Of a stretch of DNA of 64,000 nucleotides, positions 28,101-35,171 are shown in pieces (positions within the stretch are counted from its first letter, which is position 1; the number at the start of each line of letters is the position of its first letter). The notes under the pieces were generated by a model that saw nothing but the letters and a program-made list of their open reading frames with translations, made no database searches and had not been told where the DNA came from. This stretch comes from Carboxylicivirga sp. (GTDB lineage: Bacteria; Bacteroidota; Bacteroidia; Bacteroidales; Marinilabiliaceae): NCBI GenBank assembly GCA_025210475.1, contig JAOARW010000046.1:186001-250000 (forward strand), written 5' to 3'. A program made the position numbers and the translations under genes.

Positions 28101-28463
28101 CCAAACCACATTGCTGTTATTCGGATCCATTGCCAGGCAACCAATTGAATAGGCACCATATTTATCAAATACCGGCTTGAATGTGATACCTTTATTGGTC
28201 GTTTTCCAGATATTACCACTGGCAACAGCCACGTAAAATTCGGAATGGTTGTTTGGATTAACGGCAAAATCTGCAATTCGTCCCGACGTGAAAGCCGGGC
28301 CAATGCCACGCAGCTTTAAACCGGATACCAAATCGCTGTTGATCGCTTTCTTTTCTTTTGAATCGTCTTCTTTTTTCTTTTTAGCAAAAGTTGTTGTGCT
28401 GCCTAATAGCAGTGTACTCACCAAAAGGAGAGAGGTGAGTTTTCCTAACAATCGATATATCAT
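25176..28463 (-). CDS. Secreted BNR/sortilin-like beta-propeller protein
   Basis: 1095 residues with a signal peptide (LGKLTSLLLVSTLLLGSTTTFA) followed by a Lys/Glu-rich linker. Residues about 50-740 are a chain of BNR/Asp-box units, each carrying variants of SxDxGxxW: GVYKTVDGGKSWKNM, GLYKTSDGGKNWTKV, FFRTTDRGESWNKM, SDDGVIQITEDDGKTWRKAG and others, giving one or two large beta-propellers like the VPS10/sortilin fold. A C-terminal region (about 780-1095) has an Ig-like stretch and a helical tail. Databases often label such proteins glycosyl hydrolase, but no catalytic residues can be named. Likely periplasmic or surface, function unknown. Confidence 0.82.
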   Translation of the reverse strand: MIYRLLGKLTSLLLVSTLLLGSTTTFAKKKKEDDSKEKKAINSDLVSGLKLRGIGPAFTSGRIADFAVNPNNHSEFYVAVASGNIWKTTNKGITFKPVFDKYGAYSIGCLAMDPNNSNVVWAGTGENNHQRALGYGDGVYKTVDGGKSWKNMGLKESRQIGMILVDPRNSDVVYVAAEGSVWGPGGERGLYKTSDGGKNWTKVLDISENTGINNIICDPRNPDILYATSEQRRRHVHTKIGGGPESAVYKSADAGKNWRKIMKGLPSEHIGGMGIAISPQNPDVLYLIVEAANKSGGFFRTTDRGESWNKMSDHHSSGQYYNEIYCDPVEFDKIYSVETYSHVTSDGGKTWSRLSTKDRHVDDHALWINPSDNNHYMIGGDGGVYITYDDGQAWRQVSNLPVTQYYRVTVDNEAPFYNIYGGTQDNATQGGPVRNTSEFGVTSGEWYVTVFGDGFWSRVDPSDPNIVYSEWQYGNVVRYDKKSGEKIMVKPQPRKDELTYRWNWNAPLILSKHNATTIYMAANKVFKSSDRGNSWEVISDDLTAQIDRNTWPVMGKYWSADAVAKDVSTSQYNTLVSLDESPVKAGLIYAGSDDGVIQITEDDGKTWRKAGTFPGVPAYTYVSDIYASRFDENVVYATFDGMKSDDFKPYILKSTDKGQSWVAITNGLPENGTVHTLEQDTERAELLFAGTEFGVFFSIDEGANWTQLKAGIPTIAVRDLAIQERENDLVMATFGRGFYVLDNYAPLRELSTALTQKEAHLFDIKDALLFMQVDKIYGQGATYYGAPNPEYGATFTFYQKETPKTQKQIRREKEKELFKNGERIPQPSWAELEAEGKELPAYLLVTIKDESGSVIRTFTKKPAKGITRFNWDLKHNSTEMVKAKEFDPFKKSRGGIYVLPGKYTVQVDQIQNGEAKQLAAPKTFNVVALNNTTLPAKDRPAMVAFQKEVSELSKAMNGTMALVNEMKEEVASMKQTALVLPDAHQEVLPQLKAIQKELDDIYFAFRGLNAKASWEEIPPAKMPLMNRLNSIIWAQMSSTSDITSTSKNSFEILKEKFPPVLQKVKTIAETKLPEARKQLDALNAPYTKGRIPQWK

Positions 28464-28584
28464 TATTTTAAGATTTGGGGTGAATACTAAAATGATAAAA
28501 TCGAAGATAGCACAATAATGCTTTCTGTGCCATTATTTTGAATGAAGAATGCCGCTAAAATTTTATTTGATTGAAAAGAGGTTC

Positions 28585-30951
28585 TCAGCCATACCCGTAT
28601 CCATAGCCATATCCGTACCCATAACCTTGTCCGTATCCTAAACGGTTACTTTGTACTTTTATATCATTGACGATTATTTTAAATGACTTGATATCTTTGG
28701 AATTTAAGTCTGTAAATAGATTTTTAATCAGGTGGCGTCGCGAACTGTTATGGCGCACAACAAATAAATGTTGATTGGCAAAAGGTAAGAGAGAAATAGC
28801 ATCTGCAACACGACCGATTGGTGGTGTATCCATTATAACATAGTCAAACCGTTCTTGTAGCTGACTTATAAGCTTGGTTATTTTAGATTCACGTGTTAAC
28901 AACTCTGAGGCATTAATGGGTTTGGCACCAGAGCTGATGTAATGGAGGTTGTTTTGCGGGCTCTCAATTATCAACTCAGATATGCGGTTATTTATACCGC
29001 TTAAGTACTCGGTTAAGCCTGCAGTTTTTTGATGGTTATTCAGGTATTGTTCTACTTTGGGTTGTCGCAGATCGAAGTTAAGTAAAACTACTTTTTTATC
29101 CATCTGCGCAAAGGATGCTGCTAAATTAATTGAAGTGAATGTTTTACCTTCACTCATATTGCCCGAAGTAATTAAGAATACCTGTTTGTCTTTTTTTTCA
29201 CCTGTTAGGTGGTTAATATTGGCTCTGAGTGAACGGAATGATTCGGCAACCAATGAATTGGGTTGTGTTTGCACAACAAAGGGTTCGTGTCTTTTATTAT
29301 GAATGATATGACCAATGATGGGATTATTGGTAATCTCATTAATGTCTTCATTCGATTGTATTTTGTCATTGAATACAAGTAATAGCCAGATTAATCCACT
29401 GGCTATTAACAAAGCAAATGAGATTATTTTTATATAAATCTTGGAGGCAGGTGTGCTCACTAAGCGGGCCTGATCTTTTCGGGCCAAATCTAAGATCTCG
29501 TGCGAAGGCATGGTCGATGCTTTGGCTATCTGCATTTCTGAGCGCTTTGTTAAAAGCAATGTGTATAATGTTTCGTTGATGGCATGGCGCCTTTGGATGG
29601 ATACGATTTTCTGTTCATGATGGGGAAGTGCAACAAGGCTGGCTTGCTTATATTCTACTTTCTCTTCAAAATCCCTTATTTCGTTTTGAATGCTGGCCTT
29701 AGAACTTTTAAGTATCTCAAGGATGGTCTTTTTCAGGTTCTTGATTTCAGTTTTATTGTGGGCCAGTTGCGGTATATCTTTTTTCGTCCGGCTTTCGATG
29801 TCTTCAATTTCCAGATAGGACGAAAATAATTGATTCATCAGAGAGGTAAGGTGAGGGTTTTCAATTTTCATCGATGTTGGAGGAAGCATATCTTCCAATG
29901 ACGAATGCTCGTGCAGGTATTTTTCAAGGTAATCGTAATATCTGATTTGTAGCTTAAGCTCTGATAACTGTGCTTGAAAAGTATTTAACTGGTTGTAGAT
30001 CGATGTTTTTTGAACATCTAACTCAATACCTCCATTATTATTAATAACATTTTGTATCGATGATTCGGTATAACTCAATGAATCATGAACCTGTGCAAGC
30101 TGCGTATTAATAAAATCTATTGTTAACTCTTTTGCTTTGTTTTTGCTTTCAACTTCTTTGTTGAGAAAAGCAGCAGCTAATTGATTGAGAAATGTTGTAC
30201 CTAACGCAATGTTGCTGGTTTTAAAGGATACATTTAAAATGGAGGAGTTAGGCACCTCTTCTATTTCAAAATTCTGGAATTGAGAAACGCAGTGATGCTT
30301 TGTTTTAAATTCGAAATGTAGCTGCTTGTTTGAATGAGTTTGAGGGGCAGAATTAATTATAAATGCGCAATAATCTGTTACGAAGTAAGAAGATGTTGCA
30401 ATTGTTGTATCAAGATTGATGCGCTGTCGCTCATTGATAAATTTTTCATCTAAATAATTATACAGAACAGCATGCTCGTTATTGGCCTTTAAGTGAACGG
30501 TGCTGTCGTTAATGAAGTTGATAGCAAAAGCTGTATTAATAACCTGTGGATGTTCCCTAATGTAATCGATTTTGAATGCAGAGCAGGGGTAATTTAAAAT
30601 TTCATTACCATAGACATCTTTTTGAAAAACGCGAATCTCAAACCCAAGTTTGTCGATCGTATTTTTAACGAACTCGTATGACTTAAGAATACCTTTTTGA
30701 TTAGCAATTTGCTTTTTCGATTGACCAAATTCACTTAAGCCAAGAATACTGTTTGGGTCGGAACGATCTTCATCAAGAATTAAGATTTTTGTCGACACCA
30801 GGTACTCAGGCAGTGTGGTTGCATTGATATAAAAGGCAATTGCAATAGAGATGACTAAGGCCAGAACGATAAGAGGCCAATATTTCAAGCCTCTTATTAT
30901 AAGTCTGATGTAGTGATCCAAATTGGCCTGAGTAGCTTTGGTGTTTTCCAT
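28585..30951 (-). CDS. Polysaccharide co-polymerase/BY-kinase (Wzc-like tyrosine autokinase)
   Basis: 788 residues. Two membrane helices (about 24-43 and 512-533) bracket a Wzz-type periplasmic coiled-coil domain. The cytoplasmic C-terminal part is a bacterial tyrosine kinase with Walker A SGNMSEGKT, Walker A' VVLLNFDLRQPK and Walker B YVIMDTPPIG. The tail ends in alternating Gly-Tyr with seven Tyr, the autophosphorylation cluster; synonymous codons vary through it. Such proteins control chain length and export of capsule or exopolysaccharide with a Wza partner, encoded just upstream in the same operon. No phosphatase or glycosyltransferase gene is linked. Confidence 0.93.
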   Translation of the reverse strand: MENTKATQANLDHYIRLIIRGLKYWPLIVLALVISIAIAFYINATTLPEYLVSTKILILDEDRSDPNSILGLSEFGQSKKQIANQKGILKSYEFVKNTIDKLGFEIRVFQKDVYGNEILNYPCSAFKIDYIREHPQVINTAFAINFINDSTVHLKANNEHAVLYNYLDEKFINERQRINLDTTIATSSYFVTDYCAFIINSAPQTHSNKQLHFEFKTKHHCVSQFQNFEIEEVPNSSILNVSFKTSNIALGTTFLNQLAAAFLNKEVESKNKAKELTIDFINTQLAQVHDSLSYTESSIQNVINNNGGIELDVQKTSIYNQLNTFQAQLSELKLQIRYYDYLEKYLHEHSSLEDMLPPTSMKIENPHLTSLMNQLFSSYLEIEDIESRTKKDIPQLAHNKTEIKNLKKTILEILKSSKASIQNEIRDFEEKVEYKQASLVALPHHEQKIVSIQRRHAINETLYTLLLTKRSEMQIAKASTMPSHEILDLARKDQARLVSTPASKIYIKIISFALLIASGLIWLLLVFNDKIQSNEDINEITNNPIIGHIIHNKRHEPFVVQTQPNSLVAESFRSLRANINHLTGEKKDKQVFLITSGNMSEGKTFTSINLAASFAQMDKKVVLLNFDLRQPKVEQYLNNHQKTAGLTEYLSGINNRISELIIESPQNNLHYISSGAKPINASELLTRESKITKLISQLQERFDYVIMDTPPIGRVADAISLLPFANQHLFVVRHNSSRRHLIKNLFTDLNSKDIKSFKIIVNDIKVQSNRLGYGQGYGYGYGYGYGYG

Positions 30952-31001
30952 GTTATACCCTTTAAAAGATGGAAGATACGTTGGTTGACGAGCGAATATG
31001 C

Positions 31002-31778
31002 TTATTGCGTAATCGCATAAATAGACAGTCCGATTGAAATGATACCAGCCAGTAATCCATAAGGGAATTTTTCGAAGGCATACGATTTCGATTGCCTTGG
31101 CTTGATGTAAACAACATCATCAGGCAAAAGAAATAAGTATTCCGATTCAAGAATTTTACTGTCAGTTAAATCCAAAGTCTTTACGATGCTTCCGTTTGGA
31201 CTTTTGCGAACCAGGGTAACAGCATCTGCTTCGGCAAATTCTTTTAACCCACCAGCCATACTGATGGCTTGTAAAATTGTAATCTGCTCGCGATCAATTG
31301 TAAAACTCCCCGGACTATTTACTTCACCAATAATTGAAATGCGGAAGTTGACCAGTTTGATTTGAACAGTTACATCTTCGAAATACTCGCCAACAGCTTT
31401 CTGAATGGCGTTTTGGGCTTCTTCGATGCTTAGTCCTTTTACCATTACTTTGTCAACAAAAGAGTATTGAACATATCCTTCTTCATCTACTTTGTAAGAG
31501 TTTAGGTAGATGTATGAATCATTCATTAATTCCGGAAAATCCGAACGAAAATATTTTGACGTTTTTACATCTGCACTATAAACCTTTAAATACAGATTGT
31601 CGCCAATGTTAATTTTATAGGCATCCCTTTCGGTATTTACAAACTCCTGGCTATAATCAGGAATTGAAAGTGGTTGAATTAATTCAGATTTTTTAAGACT
31701 GATGCATGAGCTTGATAATAGCGCAAAACAAGCAATGATCAATGTCGTTAGCTTGATTGTTAGTCGATTACTTTTCAT
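31002..31778 (-). CDS. Polysaccharide export lipoprotein (Wza/OPX-like)
   Basis: 258 residues. The signal peptide ends LLSSS-Cys25, a lipobox. A Poly_export domain (about 52-135, YKINIGDNLYLKVYSADVK) is followed by one SLBB domain (about 145-225, ISIIGEVNSPGSFTIDREQ) and a C-terminal hydrophobic helix (about 236-256, YGLLAGIISIGLSIYAIT). OPX proteins form the outer-membrane or periplasmic channel for capsule and EPS. It lies 50 nt upstream of the kinase gene and 13 nt downstream of the SPOR protein gene, so one operon is expected. Confidence 0.92.
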   Translation of the reverse strand: MKSNRLTIKLTTLIIACFALLSSSCISLKKSELIQPLSIPDYSQEFVNTERDAYKINIGDNLYLKVYSADVKTSKYFRSDFPELMNDSYIYLNSYKVDEEGYVQYSFVDKVMVKGLSIEEAQNAIQKAVGEYFEDVTVQIKLVNFRISIIGEVNSPGSFTIDREQITILQAISMAGGLKEFAEADAVTLVRKSPNGSIVKTLDLTDSKILESEYLFLLPDDVVYIKPRQSKSYAFEKFPYGLLAGIISIGLSIYAITQ

Positions 31779-31791
31779 AGAATTACGATTT

Positions 31792-32964
31792 TTATCTTAT
31801 TTTCTTTAGTGCTTTAGCCATTTCAATTTTTTTACCATTCCAGTAGGCCACCGGAAACGATTTGCTCGTTCCGGTCAATTTCAATTTTTCAATTGCCAGT
31901 GAATAGGAGGATCCGATTACTATTTGATACTTGAACCAACCATCCTCTTCTATTACACGGATATGATCTGATCCATTATCTAAGGCTTTCTTTTCTTGAA
32001 AGCTTAAAGGCTTTTTACTTGCAGCCAGCTGTATTACGAAAACCAGTTCAGGCTCTTTGGGTTTTTTAAGTTCAATGTGCTTAACTGTTTCCCACAAGCT
32101 TAGTTTTTGCATGCCTTTATAAGCAACTAAAAAGGAGTTTTTATTCGGGTAATTATTTACTTTTCTTCTGGCTGTTAGATAGTCAGAGCCAACAGGTAAT
32201 TGGTATTTAAACCATTTTTCTTCTTCAATAATTCTCAGCTCTTGGTTATTCGGATTAACGAAATCTAATTCGCTATCAGACAATGTAGTTCGGCTGGCTG
32301 CTAACTGAATGTAAAATTCAACCGATGTTGAAGAACTATTTGTTTTAGTTGATATGTTTTCGAGCTTTTCAACAGATTTATTTATTACGAGATGTTTACT
32401 TGACAAAGAACCACCTTTGTTAATAACTTCTTGTGCGTGGTTAGTCTCGTTTGATAAAGTAGCTAGTTCTTTTGTAGATTTTGTTTCGTTGTTTAAGTAT
32501 TGATTCCAGGTTTTGGCAAGAGAAGTTTTGCTGTAATCAAAATCATATTCATAAATATATTTTGCTGTACTGTCAGGCAGTCTGAAAACTTTAGGATTAA
32601 TTGTTAGGGAATCGACTAACTTAATTGTGTCTGTTCGAAGTATTTGCTTTTTTTCTATTCCGGAACTAACGTTGAATGTATCAGTGTAGTTAGTAAATGG
32701 GCTGTAACCTTTAATTACTATGCTAGTTGTATCTGACTTCTGTACCAGTTTTGTAGTGTCGATGTTGGGTTTGTTAGCCTCTGGTATAGAATCTGTTTGC
32801 TTTTTTGGTTTTACTTCGTTCTTTTTCAGGCCAACACTGTCAATTATAACAACGGTGGTGTCATCAAAAATCAAAACATCCTTATTCTTACTTTCAGACT
32901 GGGCTATTGTTAAATGACATAACAATGCCATAAACATGCCTAACGCAAATATTCGTAAATTCAT
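31792..32964 (-). CDS. Exported protein with two C-terminal SPOR-like domains
   Basis: 390 residues from the ATG at 32964, preferred over 32982 because the signal peptide MNLRIFALGMFMALLCHLTIAQ then starts properly. Residues about 22-210 are polar, Ser/Thr/Lys-rich and probably disordered. Two SPOR-like repeats follow: FYIQLAASRTTLSDSELD (about 217) and FVIQLAASKKPLSFQEKK (about 309), each with an EEEKWFKYQLPVG or EEDGWFKYQIVIG motif and a final VAY-x-G segment. SPOR domains bind glycan strands stripped of peptides. It heads the wza/wzc-like operon, suggesting a peptidoglycan-binding partner of the export apparatus. Confidence 0.8.
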   Translation of the reverse strand: MNLRIFALGMFMALLCHLTIAQSESKNKDVLIFDDTTVVIIDSVGLKKNEVKPKKQTDSIPEANKPNIDTTKLVQKSDTTSIVIKGYSPFTNYTDTFNVSSGIEKKQILRTDTIKLVDSLTINPKVFRLPDSTAKYIYEYDFDYSKTSLAKTWNQYLNNETKSTKELATLSNETNHAQEVINKGGSLSSKHLVINKSVEKLENISTKTNSSSTSVEFYIQLAASRTTLSDSELDFVNPNNQELRIIEEEKWFKYQLPVGSDYLTARRKVNNYPNKNSFLVAYKGMQKLSLWETVKHIELKKPKEPELVFVIQLAASKKPLSFQEKKALDNGSDHIRVIEEDGWFKYQIVIGSSYSLAIEKLKLTGTSKSFPVAYWNGKKIEMAKALKKIR

Positions 32965-33035
32965 AATATAGCTGTTTCCCAACGTCGTTCGTCTACGTAC
33001 TCGATAATATTAGGTTACGCTTTAATTCATCGACC

Positions 33036-33109
33036 TTTAGACTGTATTATTCAAGATGATTAATTTTGAAATACTATAAAAATAGTTGCAATACTAAAAA
33101 GATAGTATT
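33036..33109 (+). promoter_or_regulatory. Promoter and dyad operators of the blaI-like/M56 operon
   Basis: TTTA (33036-33039) and TAATTTTG (33061-33068, exact -7 match) are spaced by 21 nt, giving a start near 33072. Immediately downstream are two dyads, ACTAT-N4-ATAGT (33073-33086) and AATACTA-N6-TAGTATT (33090-33109). BlaI-type repressors bind such TA-rich dyads over the start site, so autorepression is likely. Confidence 0.55.
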
Positions 33110-33146
33110 ATAATTGTAGTAGTTGTTGGTGTAATTAATTTAAGTA

Positions 33147-33506
33147 ATGAAACAATTAACAAAGGCAGAAGAAGAGGTAATGCAAATTCTATGGGAGTTA
33201 GGAGAAGGCATTGTAAAAGATATTTTAAAGGGCTTTAAAGAAAAACAACCAGCTTATAATACTGTTGCAACGGTTCTTAAAGTTCTGAAAAAGAAAGAAG
33301 TGGTTGATTTTAAGAAGCAAGGGAATATTTATGTTTATTACCCATTGATCAGTAAAGAGGAATATTCATCCTATCAAATGAAGCACCTTTTGAAGAATTA
33401 TTTTGGTGGCAGCTTTGCTCGCCTTGCTGCTTTCTTCGCTAAGGATAATGAGATGAATATTGAAGAGTTGGAAGAATTATTAAAAGAAGTTGACAAATCA
33501 AACTAA
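33147..33506 (+). CDS. BlaI/MecI/CopY family transcriptional repressor
   Basis: 119 residues with the N-terminal winged helix (about 1-75): LTKAEEEVMQILWELGEG, then PAYNTVATVLKVLKKKEVV and the wing GNIYVYYPLISKEEY, then a dimerisation helix region at about 80-119 (YQMKHLLKNYFGGS to ELEELLKEV). In staphylococcal blaI/mecI systems the repressor is cleaved after the paired metallopeptidase sensor detects a signal. That sensor gene follows after 5 nt. No beta-lactamase gene is near, so the controlled genes are unknown. Confidence 0.93.
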   Translation: MKQLTKAEEEVMQILWELGEGIVKDILKGFKEKQPAYNTVATVLKVLKKKEVVDFKKQGNIYVYYPLISKEEYSSYQMKHLLKNYFGGSFARLAAFFAKDNEMNIEELEELLKEVDKSN

Positions 33507-33511
33507 ACACA

Positions 33512-35104
33512 ATGGAGTTACTAACTTACTTTGCCCGATCTTTTCTGATTTTATTCCTTTTTCTGGGAATTTACCAATTGCTACTGCGAAATGACGCACA
33601 TTTCAAAGCCATTCGTTTCTTTTTATTATTCGGATTAATAACAGCTTTGTGTCTGCCAATGGTTGAATTAAAATACACCATATGGCTCGAGCAGGTTGAA
33701 CACAATGAGCTTTTTGTGCAAGTGGATGCAGAAGATGCAGCGCCAATAGTTACGGATACTAAGAAGACTGATCAGATTAATTGGTATGCAGCCGGTATGT
33801 ACTTTTATTTACTTGTTACAGGCATCTTTATTATTCGAATTATATGGATGCTGATTAAAATGCTTCTCCTGGTTCGAAGTTCCCGCAGATTGATTTACAA
33901 AGGCGTGACGGTTTGTATTCACCCAAAAGTAGAAATGCCTTTTGTTTTTGGTAATTGGATGTTTATTCAACATGCCCGTTATTTAAATGCTCAGCATGCC
34001 GAAATAATTAATCACGAGCGAGTTCACCTCTTGCAACAACATTGGATTGATGTACTTCTGAGTGAACTGTTTATAGTATTTCAATGGTTTAATCCGTTTG
34101 CCTGGCACTATGCCCGATTAATTAAGCAAAATCTGGAGTTTTTGGCCGATCGGGGGGTGCTGCAAAGTGGGCACAAGTACGAAAATTATATACAAACCAT
34201 AATTTGTGAAACAATGGGAGCGGAAGTGTCAGTGCTAACCAATCACTTCCGGTTCTCCCAAAATAAACGACGATTAAAAATGATGAAAAACGACAAAAAA
34301 TCCAAATGGCGATTGCTAAAGTTGCTTTTGGTACTGCCTATAGTTGGTAGTTTGCTTTGGGCTTTTAGCAAGCCGGTCTATGAGTATCGTTCTAATTCTG
34401 AATCAATAAACGACAAAACGGTTCAGGATGAGAAAGAAAAATTTATTCTAAAAGGTAACGTCTTTAGTCAGATTGATACGCAAATGATTAGAAATGTTGA
34501 TACGGGTATGTTTGAGGAGAAGATTCTGGGCTATCAATTGCCAGGAACAAGTATTGTTATTAAAGGTACATCTATAGGTACTGTAGCAGATAAAGATGGT
34601 AGTTTCGAATTACAAGTTTCGACTGGAGATGAAGTTGTATTTTCTTTTGTTGGTTTTGAAACACAGATTTTTAAAGTTGAAAACAAGGAAAGGATTGATG
34701 TAGAAATGAAACGGTCGACATATAGTTTGGAGCCTAATCCAAGTAACGAGTCAAAAGATGTTCCTCCTAAATTATCACCTGAACAGAAAGAAGGCGAAAA
34801 ACCTGTATTTTATATAGTTGAAGATATGCCAAGATATGTTCATGGTATGGATAACTATTTTGATGAATTAAAAAGAATGGTTAAAGAAGCTAAACAAAAA
34901 GAGGATTTAAGTGGTAGAGTAAATGTTCGATTCAAGGTGGATCCACAGGGTAAAATAGAAGATATTACAGCAATGTCCAGAAGCAATGAAAAAGAAGCGA
35001 AATACGCTAAGAAAATGGTTGCAAAATTAGATGAATGGTTGCCTGGTAAACAAAGAGGCAAAGCTGTTTCGTGCTATTTTACAGTCAAGGTTGATTTTAA
35101 TTGA
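33512..35104 (+). CDS. M56/BlaR1-like metallopeptidase with regulatory and TonB-C-like domains
   Basis: 530 residues. Membrane helices at about 8-24, 34-50 and 95-120; zinc-protease motif HERVH (168-172) with the later NLEFLADRGV providing the probable third ligand Glu209; a fourth helix at about 270-287. The extracytoplasmic part has no penicillin-binding domain: instead a carboxypeptidase-regulatory-like Ig domain (about 312-400, GTSIVIKGTSIGTVADKDG) and a C-terminal TonB-C-like domain (about 455-530, GRVNVRFKVDPQGKIEDI). It therefore probably senses something other than beta-lactams and cleaves the linked repressor. The arrangement is common in Bacteroidetes but functionally uncharacterised. 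Confidence 0.9.
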   Translation: MELLTYFARSFLILFLFLGIYQLLLRNDAHFKAIRFFLLFGLITALCLPMVELKYTIWLEQVEHNELFVQVDAEDAAPIVTDTKKTDQINWYAAGMYFYLLVTGIFIIRIIWMLIKMLLLVRSSRRLIYKGVTVCIHPKVEMPFVFGNWMFIQHARYLNAQHAEIINHERVHLLQQHWIDVLLSELFIVFQWFNPFAWHYARLIKQNLEFLADRGVLQSGHKYENYIQTIICETMGAEVSVLTNHFRFSQNKRRLKMMKNDKKSKWRLLKLLLVLPIVGSLLWAFSKPVYEYRSNSESINDKTVQDEKEKFILKGNVFSQIDTQMIRNVDTGMFEEKILGYQLPGTSIVIKGTSIGTVADKDGSFELQVSTGDEVVFSFVGFETQIFKVENKERIDVEMKRSTYSLEPNPSNESKDVPPKLSPEQKEGEKPVFYIVEDMPRYVHGMDNYFDELKRMVKEAKQKEDLSGRVNVRFKVDPQGKIEDITAMSRSNEKEAKYAKKMVAKLDEWLPGKQRGKAVSCYFTVKVDFN

Positions 35105-35171
35105 GAAAACTTTCAATGGATTCTGAAAGAACTAATTTATTAATGGATTTGATTAACTATTCGTAATAAAA

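Noticed and set aside
28585..28640. Phase-variable hexamer repeat at the end of the kinase gene
   Set aside because: Codons vary between units and a hexamer change keeps the frame, so on/off switching is not expected.
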